Notes under the pieces: generated by a model
Told to the model about the DNA's origin: nothing
Databases searched by the model: none
The model's input: only the letters and a program-made list of their open reading frames with translations
DNA from: Cornus controversa
Taxonomy: Eukaryota > Streptophyta > Magnoliopsida > Cornales > Cornaceae
Assembly: GCA_026545225.1 (NCBI GenBank)
Contig: CM048845.1
Coordinates: forward strand, 87,447,033-87,511,032
Direction of reading: 5' to 3'
DNA: 64,000 nucleotides
Part shown: positions 1-11,900 of the stretch, piece by piece
Position numbering within the stretch: position 1 is the stretch's first letter
Layout: every line of letters starts with the position of its first letter
Translations under genes and position numbers: made by a program

Positions 1-39
1 CACCAAGCACTGAAGACCTAGTTGCAGAGAAGTTGAAGA

Positions 40-800
40 CGCCCAGGTCAGTTCTATTTTCTTCTTCTTCTCTGTTCTTCTCTCTTCCTCTCTGTTCTCT
101 GTTCTCTCTTCTTCTTCTGCTTCTCTGTTCTTCTTCTTCTTCTATCTCCTCTATTCGTCTACTTCTTCTCTCTTCTTCAGTTCTTCTTCATCTACTTCTT
201 CTCTCTTCTTCAGTTCTTCTCTGTTCTTCTTCTTCTCTCTCCTCTGTTCGTCTTCTTCTCTTTCTTTTTTCTGTGCTCTGTTCTTTTCTTCTCTTCTCTC
301 TTCTTCTTTTTCCCTGTTCTTCTCTCTTCTTCTTCTCTCTTCCTCTCTGTTCTTCTTCTTCTTCTTCTTCTTCTTCTTCTGCTTCTCTGTTCTTCTTCTT
401 CTCTCTCCTCTGTTCGTCTTCTTCTCTTTCTTTTTTCTTTTTTCTGTGCTCTGTTTTTTGCTTTATCTTCTCTTCTCTGTTTTTTCTTCTTTTCTCTCTT
501 CTTCTTCTTCTTCCCTGTTCTTCTTCTCTCTTCTTCTTCTTATTCTCTGTTCTTCTCTCTTCCTCTCTGTTCATCTTCTTCTGCTTCTCTGTTCTTCTTC
601 TTCTCTCTCCTCTGTTCGTCTACTTCTCTCTTCTTTAGTTCTTCTTCGTCTACTTCTTTCTTCTTCAGTTCTTCTTCTCTGTTCTTCTTCTTCTCTCTCC
701 ACTGTTTGTTTACTTCTTTTCTTTCTTCTCTCTTTTTTTTGTGCTCTGTTTTTTGCTTTATCTTCTCCTCTGTTTTTTCTTCTCTTCTCTCGATTTTACA
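40..800. repeat. CT/CTT-rich low-complexity tract inside the hAT element
   Basis: Long imperfect pyrimidine repeat (TTC, TTCTC, CTCTTC units) with larger repeated blocks: the CTCTGTTCTTCTTCTTCTCT theme recurs at roughly 210, 380, 590 and 670. It lies upstream of the transposase and probably forms its 5' subterminal or leader region. The open frames it contains on both strands are compositional artefacts. Confidence 0.8.
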
Positions 801-939
801 GTCTTCTATATTCTTCTTCTCTGTTCTTGTACTGCTGTCTTGCTGTCTTGTGCTTTCTTTTTTTAACAATTTTTTTTTCTTTTTTTGGTGCTGTCTTGTT
901 CTTTTTCTTTTTAACATATATATATTTTTTATTCAATTT

Positions 940-1255
940 TGCCTCTTGGGTTTGCAGTTTGCTAACTTTGCTCAATTGAATAGTTTAGATTTTTTTTCCA
1001 CTAAATTAAATGATATCCTAAATGGCAATTAGCTGTTAGCTTGTTGCCTCTTGGGTTTGCTGAATTAAGTAGCTCAGTTTTTTTTCTTCCCTGAATTGAA
1101 TGATTTCCTAAATGACAATTATTTGTTCACTTGTTCTCTGTTGGGTTGCTGTTTTGCTGTTTGCTGATTTTTTTTTTCCTAAATGACAATTAGTTGTTCA
1201 CTTGTTCAGTTGTTCCCTGTTTGTTTTGTTGTTTGAAGTTTGCTGAATTAAGTAG
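940..1255. repeat. Degenerate tandem repeats upstream of the hAT transposase
   Basis: A phrase resembling TCCTAAATGACAATTAGTTG, followed by TGTTCACTTGTT, recurs about every 75-85 bases (about 1013, 1106, 1178). GTTTGCTGAATTAAGTAG also appears twice (about 1055 and 1239). Such subterminal repeats are typical of hAT elements, where they can bind the transposase, but that role is inferred. Confidence 0.5.
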
Positions 1256-1299
1256 TCCGCATGCTATTTTTCTTTGTAGATAGAGATAGATAGAAAAAA

Positions 1300-3908
1300 A
1301 TGTCAAAGGATCCAGCCTGGAATTATTGTCACCTGAAAAATCCACAAGACAAAAATGCTGTTACTTGCAATTTTTGTGCAAAAGAATCCAAAGGAGGCAT
1401 TTATAGAGCGAAACAACATATTGTTGGCGGTTGTCGGAACGTGCAGGCGTGTAAAAAGTGCCCTGAACACGTGAAAGAAGAGATTAGAGAATATATGTCC
1501 AAGAAGAAAGAAGAAAAGGAACAAACAAATTTGTTACCTGATTTTGATGACATCGATCATCAAGAAGAGGATGAGGATGATGTTGCAATTCTTGATCCTA
1601 AGGGCAAAAGACTGGCAAGTGGAAGCAATAACATTCAACCACACGGTCCACACTCTAAAAAGTCAAAGCAAAAAGGCCCTATTGATTTGTACTTCACCCC
1701 TCCTCCGGAAGTAGCCGTTCAAAATAGAAAATTTGGCAAGGGTGGTAAACAAACAACTATTAATAGTGCTTGCAAGAAAGAACTTAGAGAGCGGGCATGC
1801 CAACTATTTGCAAGATGGATGTATGACGCTGGGATTTCATTCAATGCTCTCAATTATGATAGCTTTGCACCTGCTATTGAAGCTCTGGGCCAATATGGTG
1901 TAGGAATGAAACCCCCTTCTTATCATGAGGTGAGGGTTCCCTACCTCAAGAAAGAATTGGAACACACAGACAATTTAATGAGGGATCATAGAGAAGAATG
2001 GGCAAAATACGGATGCACAATTATGGCAGATGGGTGGGAAGACAAAAGGGGGAGGTCTTTGATTAATTTTTTGGTGAATTGTCCTAAAGGAACAATGTTC
2101 ATTAAATCCGTTGATGCTTCCTCTTATTCAAAGACTGGTGAGAAAATATTTGACTTGCTTAACAAGTTTGTGGAGCAAATTGGACCAACCAATGTGGTTC
2201 AAGTAGTCACCGATAGCGCTTCTTCTAATGTTGTGGCAGGTAAAAATATCAATATGTACTTTTTGTTAAAATTTTAAGTTTCTAAATTTAGTATTTAATG
2301 GAATTAGGTTTATTGTTTGATTAATTCTATTAAATCCCAAATTTCTTTCTTTACATACAATAGGGAGAATGTTGGAGGGAAGGCACCCACATTTGTATTG
2401 GTCACCTTGTGCTGCACATTGTTTGGACTTGATGTTGGAGGACATTGCAAAGTTGCCAAACATAATGAGAACCATAAAGAGGGCTGTAATGTTAAATGGT
2501 TATATTTATAACCGCTCGGGTTTGTTGAACATGATGAGGCGTTTTACTGGACTGAAGGAGTTGCTTAGGCCTGCAAAGACCCGATTTGCCACTGCCTTTA
2601 TCACGTTATCAAGCATCCATGATCAAAAGGATTGCTTGAGGAAGATGTTCACTTCAGAAGAATGGACTTCGAGTAAATGGGCAAAAGAGCAACAAGGGAA
2701 AAAAGCAGCACAAGTTGTTTTGATGCCTTCATTCTGGACAAACATTGTCTACAGTCTCAAAGTATCAGGCCCCCTTGTTCGTGTACTTAGGTTGGCTGAT
2801 GGTGAAAGAAAGCCTCCAATGGGATATATTTATGAAGCTATGGATAGGGCTAAAGAAGCCATAGCCAATGCTTTTGGGGGGAATGAAGAGAAGTATAAGG
2901 AGGTCTTTGAGATCGTTGATAATAGGTGGAATATCCAACTCCATCGCCCTTTACATGCAGCTGGCTATTTCTTAAACCCGGAATATTTCTATACAAATCC
3001 AAGTATTCAGCAAGATGAAGAGGTGATGAGTGGTTTATATAAATGCTTAGAAAGGTTGGTCCCAAGCATCGATGTCCAAGATAAAATTTCTTTGGAGTTG
3101 AGTAAATATATGAATGCCGAAGGTCTCTTTGGGTCGGCAGTTGCTATTAGACTAAGAAGTCGAAGGGCACCAGGTAAACTAATTAACTAATCATTTTTTA
3201 GCATATTTAAATATTACTTTTACAAAAAATTTACTAATAATTTATAAATAACAGCTGATTGGTGGTCTTCCTATGGTTCTACAACTCCTAATTTGCAAAA
3301 ATTTGCTATTAAAGTGCTTAGCCTCACTTGTAGTGCATCCGGGTGTGAACGAAATTGGAGTGTGTTTGAACATGTAAGTTATTAGTAATTTAATTTTAAA
3401 ACTTTAGATTTTTATAGTTATAGATTTATACTTATTAGTTATATTTAAATTAATGCAGCTTCATAGCAAGAAGAGGAACCGACTAGCTCAATCTCGATTG
3501 AATGATTTGGTTTTCATCAAGTATAATAGAGCATTAAAACGACGATATGACATGCGTGATAGGATCGATCCCATCATCTTAAAAGATATAGATGATAGCA
3601 ATGAGTGGTTACTTGGAAGAATGGATGAAGATGCAGATGCCGAAGATGAGTTGGTGTTTGAAGATGACACTTTGACATGGGGTACGGTTGGTAGAGCTGT
3701 CGGGGCTGGAGAGGCTAGCCATAATTTAAGATCAAGATCAGCTCCAAGGGCAACAAAGAGGGCAACAACTTCATCTTCATCTTCAATACAACTTATAGAT
3801 GAGGAAGAGGCAAACTCTGAAGAGACAGAAGAGGATGTTGAGGGTTACAAATCTTTTGATGGAGAAGATGATGAGAACAGATTGTTTGGTGAAGAGGATG
3901 ATTTTTAG
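1300..3908 (+). CDS. hAT-superfamily transposase, four exons, apparently intact
   Basis: Cut-and-paste transposase of the BED zinc finger / DUF659 / hAT-dimerisation type. Exons 1300-2239, 2364-3173, 3255-3373 and 3459-3908 join through GT-AG introns with compatible phases into a 772-residue reading frame with no stop. Residues 23-45 form a BED-type finger (C23-x2-C26-x13-H40-x4-C45). DUF659 runs from about 209 and contains MADGWED and VVTDSASSN, the likely catalytic Asp regions. PHLYWSPCAAHCLDLMLED follows in exon 2. Exon 3 and the start of exon 4 give the C-terminal dimerisation domain (WWSSYG, CERNWSVFEH, then KKRNRLAQSRLNDLVF). The C-terminus is acidic and Ser-rich. The length is normal for the family. 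Several plant genes of this type are domesticated, but the adjacent transposon-like terminus argues for a mobile element. Confidence 0.85.
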
Positions 3909-4244
3909 GTCCCTTATGATTGTTTGGTTTTAGCCTTTTAAGAATGAAAACTGATATTTCTTGCTTTGGTTTCATGCACTATTAGTTTTTGGAATTGGAT
4001 GATCAATGATGGATTTATTTTTATGGTTATTAAATTCTTGAATGATATGGTTGGTGGATTTATCTTTTCATGTTTGATATTAATTTTTAGAATATTAATT
4101 ATGAGATGTTAATTATTTTGTACTAATTTCATATTTCAATTGTGCGCCTCGCTTCACTCAGGCTCGCGCCTCGCCTTGCGCCTAGCGCCTAGGCTCCAAA
4201 GGACCTTGAGCGCCTTAGTGCGCCTAGGGCCTTTAATAACACTG

Positions 4245-4982
4245 GATATATATCCTTGGCAGGAGCATCCAACAGGGACATTTCCTAGAATCTCAATATG
4301 CATCTTTTTCACACTTAACCCCACCACCTTTTAATGTGCCTTCAACATACACCAATTGTAAACTACATCGTTTCCCTCATCACTCTCGATTTTTGTAGAC
4401 CACATTAAATTAACTGCAACTTAATTCATTAGTAACTTAATTCATTAGTTACATTTAATAAGTTCTAACTGCACCATGCTTCGCTGGCAAAGCCAGCATA
4501 GACATGAGACAGCCAACGCAATTCCACTAAATTCCAGTGTTGAGGCTCATTACTGATAAGTGGAGTCTCATCCCAAATCAAATACATACAGTAGATCCCC
4601 CATCTCCTATCCAAAGTCCAAACATCAAATGTGGCCTAATTTCAAGTGATTTCCTAGAACATCATCGTCATTATCATCATCCTTAAATCTTAATCCCATA
4701 TGAATGGGGTCAGCCACATGAATTCTCTCCAATTGAGTGAGAATTCATCAAGAAGATTTGACATAAGTTTTACAATCCTATATAGTATACTCTCATGAAG
4801 GCCAAGACTGCCAATATGGCAATAAAAAATGAGTGAACACAGCAAATGTTTGTATGGCATATTTAAACTTAACCATCAGTTTAATTTTAAATTTACGTTG
4901 TGCAGCAGAACAAAATCATAACTCACCTTTACACAACACAAGTTCGTGAACATCTTACAAATGAACACAAAGACCCTAAACC
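4245..4982. other. Non-coding stretch, probable NAA15 intron 9
   Basis: I see no exon on either strand. Around 4660-4760 is a fragment with repeated ATCATCATC and the phrase GGGGTCAGCCACATGAATTC, reminiscent of a dispersed plant repeat; a related phrase occurs near 22950. Nothing else is recognisable. Confidence 0.4.
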
Positions 4983-5792
4983 ATAGTTGTTAAAGGCTCA
5001 AGGTGCACTAAGGCGCAAAAGGTCTCTTGGAACCTAAGCCCAAGGCGCAATATAAGGCATGAGCCTGACCGAAGTAAGGCACTTTGGTAATAATGCATAT
5101 TAATTATAAGTATATAAAGAATAGTTAAACTTGCCACACAAACTTGTCAATATCAAAAGAAGGAATTTTTTCAACAGATCAATTCATTGGATTAGCTAAA
5201 TCAACATACATATATCCTTTCTATTTGCAAATTTATTCACTAAAATCAATGTACAATCGGAACAATTCAAGATATGCGACACAAATAATAATGGGATTTT
5301 TGATATATCAACAAAGATGATCAAGTAAATTAATGCTCATAGATCCTTCCATGTGCATATGCATTAACCAAATTAAATGTGATTATAAATTAGAAACAAT
5401 TAAAAACTTTAATCGTGCAAACCTTAAACATATTTATCATAAATATTCAAAATCAAGCACTAAATGCAATTAATGTAAGAGTGAACCACAAAGTTATGAA
5501 TTTTGTTAAATATTTTATAATGTTTAACAATATGATCCATTAAATATGATCATGATCATGATATTGAACATTTTAATTTAATAGTAATTAAATAAATAAG
5601 AAAATAATATGAAATAAATGTAAAAAAAATAAAAGGCACGCTTTCTTTGAGCAGCCTACTAAAAAGGGCGAGTCCAAGAGCTTTATTGGAGCCTGACTAA
5701 AGGGGCCTGGCCTGGACAAGGTGGAGGGGCTCTAGCTGAGCCTTGACAAGCTTGGGGCATTTTTGGATCCTAAGTGCGCCTTTAACAACTAT
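4983..5792. mobile_element. Non-autonomous hAT-like element with GCGCC subterminal repeats
   Basis: The left end reads ATAGTTGTTAAAGGC and the right end its exact reverse complement (GCCTTTAACAACTAT), a 15-bp perfect terminal inverted repeat about 810 bp apart. GCGC-rich subterminal motifs (AAGGCGC, AGTGCGCC) resemble the right end of the hAT at 4231-4244. The interior is AT-rich and non-coding. Flanks share only a rough CC-AAACC similarity, so no clean target-site duplication is claimed. Mobilisation by an hAT enzyme is an inference from the terminal motif. Confidence 0.65.
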
Positions 5793-5956
5793 CCCACAAA
5801 CCAAGAAAGGCCTACTATTTGTTCGTCAGCTCAGTGTTTGTTAGACAATGAAATTAAACTTGTTTTTCAACTTATCAGTCAACAGATCTATTTCAACACT
5901 GAGAGATGGGGCAAATACGCTAATTCTTGAGGGAGGACAAAGATGGGATATGTCAC

Positions 5957-8900
5957 CTTAACAGCAGACGACCAACGGTATTGCTGCCCAAGCGATTTGT
6001 ACAAGGCCTCTAAGCGATCAATTTCGGCGGAGGAATATTGACCATTTTCCGGAAGTAATCCAACACACTTTTGAAGCCCTTCATAGTATCTAAATAGAGA
6101 AAAAAGGAAGTAAGATAAAATCAGTTAGTTTTCTTTTAAGTAACAAAGAAAGGATGTTTCTTTACCCCACACCCAAGGGAATAGGAACTGGGAGAGCACA
6201 CGCACGCATACATACACAGGGGCCAAACTATGCCAGCTTATACCACTGAAACAATATATACATCCACTAGTCCAAGAGAATTATGATGTCATTGTGTTTT
6301 ATTCTCTGATTTCCACTCATAATTTTCCATTTATATAAAAATAATGGTGCAAATATGACAAAAGTGTCTCAACTACGAAGGATGTATATTGTTTTTGTTC
6401 TCCGAACATCAGGAACCATCGGAAACCAAAAAAGTAGCAATAACAATAATAATAATAATAAAAGGAAAAGAATAAACCAATGTATACCCCCATCTATGAG
6501 GGGTGCTGAACAGGAAGACTGGACAAAGACCTAACTTTGGCATTAATTTGCACAAAGTGGTTGCTCTCATACTAAAACCCTCATCCTCACGCATGTAAGT
6601 CCGAGATTTTTTTTTCATAGTTGGTGTACACACACACACACGCACCCAAAGAATTGTTTGCACCCAAGAGGACTTGATCCTTAGACCTAAAGCTTGCTAT
6701 GCACTAGAGTCAAGTTCTTTATCCACTTGAGCCAACCCCTTGGGGTAAGTCCGAGCTTTTACCATTGCTCCAATAACAAAGGAGGGAAAGAGTTGATCCA
6801 TTGACATTAAGGGGAAAAAACAGCTAAATCAAAGTTCTGTTTTGATTAAAAAAAATTGCATGGAAAAGACAAATGAGACATTTATCTATGCAGGAAAGAC
6901 ATTCTAATTTTCCAGAAAAGTTGAAAAACAATCCATTACATGATAACTATCTAAAAGAGTATAACTATCTTAAAAGCCATGGCAGCACCTGATTTCAGTT
7001 GCTGACAATAAACAGTAATCTGAACAACCATAATTGCAGAGGGATAGCTTTATGTCTGAAAATGTGCAAATCACAGGCATAAGATAGCAAACTGATTGCA
7101 GCTAGTTTGCTCTCATACTAAAACCCGCATCCTCACGCATGTAAGTCCGAGATTTTTTTTTCATAGTTGGTGTACACACACACATGCGCACCCAAAGAAT
7201 TGTTTGTACCCAAGAGGACTTGATCCTTAGACCTAAAGCTTGCTAGGCACTAGAGTCAATTTCTTTATCCACTTGAGCCAACCCCTTGGGGTAAGTCCGA
7301 ACTTTTAACATTGCTCCAATAACAAAGAAGGAGGGAAAGAGTTGATCCATTGACATTAAGGGGAAAAAACAGCTAAATCAAAGTTTTGTTTTGATAAAAT
7401 AAAATAAAAAATTTGCATGGAAAAGACAAATGAGACATTTATCTATGCAGGAAAGAAATTCTAATTTTCCAGAAAAGTTGAAAAACAATCCATTACATGA
7501 TAACTATCTAAGTGTATAACTATCTTAAAAGCCATGGCAGCCCCTGATTTCAGTTGCTGACAATAAACAGTAATCTGAACAACCATAATTGCAGAGGGAT
7601 AGCTTTATGTCTGAAAATGTGCAAATCACAGGCATAAGATAGCAAACTGATTGCAGCTAGTTTGCACAGCTATCTTTTTTTTGTTAAATGTGGTTTATGA
7701 AATTCATCCACAGCAGCAATAAGTCATCAATAAATAGAGGCTTTTGTCGGTGAAGCTATTTTTCATTTAATTACCTATTTCTTCTAAACTTGAATATTTA
7801 ATTGTATGGGGAAAAAAAAGACAGAATTAAAAAAAAATAACAAAAATGTGACTATATACCTGTAATTGTCAGGATTCATCGAAAGTAGCATCCTGTACAA
7901 TTTTTCACCTTCTTCCAGGCAACCAAGCTTCACAAGAAGAGAGACCTCCTGCTCCTTATAGGCTAGCTTATCAACCTATAAAGAAATTATCAGAAAGGGT
8001 CAAAATTGAGGTCCAATTAGAAACATAAAAAGTTCTATTATAGAACTATCCTAGCAAACTGCATAATATGCACTTACAATTTGATACTCTTTCTTGTGCA
8101 ATTCCTCAAGAGCTCTCTCATGAAAGCCACATTCCTCTAATAAAGAGATCTGTAGGAGAATATCATATGAATATAACCATAAAAAAATCCTGACATTGTC
8201 ATCATTTCTGTAGCTGAAAGTCAAAAAGTTCCAAAGCTACAAAGAGCACATGCCTCTAATATAAAGATCGAGTAAAAGCAACAAATGAAGCATTCATGCA
8301 CAGGGATCAAAAATATCTCTGTAATCCAATTAAACGGGATTGTTCCCAACTTTAGTGATAGATCAGCTGTGACAATGGTAAGAAAGTTGTCCAGATATAG
8401 GAACAGCAGTTCTACATACCGTGAATTATGATTATATATCATGATAACTTTGAAAAATCCAAGAAATGGTAACTGCGTGTATTTTGTCAATTAATATATT
8501 GATATTATCTCTTTTTTTTATAAAAGTAATTTACTGATATGATCTCTTGATAGCATGGTTCAAAGACTTGGACACGAACTCGATCAAACAGACTCGGGGC
8601 TATATCGGGCATAACATAACAGAATCAATTATCGCAGTCGTGAAATTTCTCGACCTTATCCAGTTGATTTAATTCTCATCATATGTGGTGACTCGGCCGA
8701 TTACCCAGTTCATTCAATTCTCAATGATATATCAGTGAGTGTCAGACCCGGGCTTGGCTGAGTTCGTTACAACTCGATTGAGTCACAGAGACTCAGCAGA
8801 TACGAAGAACTATGTTCGATAGTGACTGAACAAGATTCAAACACACATCCAGCTGCTCCAACACCAATTTACTTTTAAGGGACATTTCCTAATGTAGTCC

Positions 8901-11900
8901 CCGTCCCCCTTAATAGCGGGTGCTGGGAGGGACAGACTAGATACAAACCTAACCTTTGACATTATTTGCAAAAAGAGACTACTCTCAAAATTTGAACTCA
9001 TGTACTCACGCTTGACACCCCAAGAATTTCTCACATGTAGAATTATTTTTTCTCGCACCATCTATCGAAAAAGCATAGCCAATTAACTCATCACAAATAT
9101 TATATCGAAGACACATACTTCCTCCACCTATAACCTATGCATGTTTCTACCTGCCTCTCTAACATCACGTATCGACTAAAATTATGTTAGATGGAGAAAA
9201 AAACCCATTAATAGTAAATTATAGCAATCCGTCACCCATCTTGTTCAGGCCAAAGTGAAGAGATCTTAAGTGTCTGTCACACTCAAAATACTGTCTACCA
9301 ACAAGGAATATCTTCCATTGAACTCACATTCCCCAGGAAAATGATTGAAGCATCTTCAGTTTAAAAGAGAGAAGATCAATGTGCAGAAACAGTGGAGAAT
9401 ATGAAGAAAAATAAAATGAAAGAAAGAAACTCAAGGACTATTTTTTTAGCTGAGGTGCTTTCTGAAGATAAGAGAGTTTCTACGGGCTCAGCTATCGTCA
9501 AGTGAGTATAAACTATAAAATAATGACTTGACGTTTCAAGTAAAAGGACACTACATGTACTAAATCATATATGTGCTTTTCTGCCATTGATATATTGGAG
9601 GGAGCAATTTTGAGGAAATTCAAGAAAGAAACGATCAATTCCTTGGGGATTCCAAATGCTCATATCAATGCAAAAAGAAATTTCAGTACCCATATGAAAT
9701 TGTTAGATGTCATTACTGTAGTATTGTTTTACACAAACCTTAACTTGGTATCAGAGCCTCCGATCCAATCCAGAATTCATCCAAATATTATCAGAGTATC
9801 AGGAGGTGAGAGAACAGAGTTGATGTCAGCATTGACACGCTGACATCAGCATCTGGTGGCTGAAATTTTCGAAAATCATATGAGCTTTGATCGTCTCGAT
9901 TTTCTAGTAATTACAGAGATTTTTTACAAATTTTTTTGAAGTCATTTGATAGGCCTTTCCATTTTTCTATCTTTTGACCAATTTTTTTTTATCTGGATTT
10001 TGGGACATTTTTTGCTGTTTTTGTTGATTCGAATCCACACTATATGGTGCGTCTAGCCTAGAAAGAGGGCTGATTGTTGTTTGTTGGATGGTGTATTGCA
10101 TTTGGATTTTTGGATCAAAGGGGGTTCGGGCAGTCAGTAGTTTCATCGGTGTTCTTCAGTTTCTAAAATTGGTTCTGCTCTTTTCCTGCTTTGGAAATCT
10201 GTTCTGGATGTTCGGGCCTTCAAGTGCTGCATTCAAATACAATTTCTTCCTCTGAATTACATTCTGTTTCCTTTTGCATTGCTCTTTCTTTTTAGTTCTG
10301 TTCTATTGGTTTGAATACTACCCATGGCTGACAACAAACCACAATCCATCAAGGATGATGAAATGCCTAAGTCGACTACCTCAAAAAAATTAAATGGGGC
10401 TAATTATCTTTCTTGGGCTCATGCTGTTCAGATTTTTCTACATGTGAAAAGGAAGTTGAAATACTTGACTGAAATTCCTCCCTTTGATAAGAAGGAACTT
10501 GAAGACTGGGGTCTGAGGATTGTATTGTTATGGGATGGCTATGGCACAGTATGGAACCCGAGATTTCTAATAAAGTTGAATTTTGTGATTCTTCTAAGAA
10601 AATCTGGGACTCTCTTGTAGAGTCATATTCGGCCAGAGTAATGTTTCTCGGATTTATGAGTTGTGTGAGAAAAATTTTGCTACTAAGCAGTCCAAGAAGC
10701 CATTGTCGGAATACTACAGTACTCTGAAAAAATTTGTGGGATCAATTACTACAACATCGATCGTTTACTACTGATTTAGAGCAGCAAAAGCGATACTAGG
10801 AGGAGTTTATGATTGCTTCATTGCTATCCGGTTTAGACACAGATATACGTGGCTTCAAAGATCAGATTCTCGTTAGCGAGAAGTTACCTACAGCAGCCAA
10901 TGCTTATTCTTGACCATTGAGATCATCTTTGAGGCAAAGCTCCCCTATACCTCCTACAGAGTCTTCTGCATTAGTATCTAGCAGGGGAGGTCATGGTAGT
11001 TCACATGGTGGTTGTTTTCGTGGTGGTTCCTGTGGTGGTGGCAGTTCTAGTGGACGTGGTGATAGGAAAGGTGATCATTGTGGTGGTACAAATCACATTG
11101 AACCTTACTGTTGGGTGAAATATGGCAAACCAGAGCATGCACATCAGGTTACAGATGAAACTACACAACCACTGCAATCTCATACTACGTCTGGACATGT
11201 AGCTTCTGATTCTGGTTCTCGTGATACGCTCACTACTCAGCTTTGAGAGCTCGTTCAGACATTGCAAACTACTCTTCCATCCACTTCAACTGCTACCTTA
11301 GCCAATTCAAGTAATATTGCATGTGTGGCTCAATCTCCTCAGTCCTGGGTCATTGACACCAGAGCTAGCTCACATATGTCTATCACATCATCTCTCTTTT
11401 ATGTTTTAACTCCTATTAAACACCACATCATTCTAACTAATGGTTCCTCAAGGCCAGTCCTTGGGAAAGGTGTTCTTCACCCTATCAATTCATTGTCCTT
11501 ATCGTCCAGTCTCTATGTCCCTAATTTTCCTTTTAATTTTCTTTCGGTAAGTCAAATGACTAAAGCATTACCTTGTACCGTAACCTTTTCTCCTACTTCA
11601 TGTGCTTTTCAGGATCTCAGGACGAAGAAGATGATTGGTTCAGGGCATGAGAAAGGCGGACTATACTATCTAGATCCTGATGAACAATTTTAGTGATGTT
11701 GATTGGGCTGGGAGTTGCTTTGATGAGCGCTCTACATATGGTTATTGCACATTTGTTGGTGGTAATCTTGTTACTTGGCACAATAAAAAGCATACTGTAA
11801 TATCGTGCCATGGCTCACACCGCTTCAGAGATGTTATGGGTTTGCTCTCTTCTTCAAGAGATGGATATTGATGTACCTGCTCCTATGCCTAGCATTGTGA

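Larger units (their letters stand above)
1..4244 (+). mobile_element. hAT DNA transposon, right end at 4244, left end outside the window
   Basis: The element surrounds an apparently intact hAT transposase gene (1300-3908). Its right end is a subterminal block of GCGCC-type repeats (4141-4230) followed by a terminus reading CTTTAATAACACTG at 4231-4244. That inverted-terminal-repeat type is shared with the non-autonomous element at 4983-5792. The matching left terminus is not in the window, so neither the target-site duplication nor the full length can be checked. Relative to NAA15 it is antisense and probably sits in intron 9 or further downstream. Confidence 0.7.

Noticed and set aside
33-1032. 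Long open frames on both strands in the CT-rich tract (Leu/Ser/Phe-rich or Glu/Lys/Arg-rich)
   Set aside because: They follow from the pyrimidine-rich repeat itself; there is no domain and the frames overlap on both strands. Treated as low-complexity DNA inside the hAT element.
1-5956. Remaining NAA15 exons
   Set aside because: I searched the minus strand for the continuation of the TPR region and found none; the next exon is presumably left of the window beyond the hAT element.
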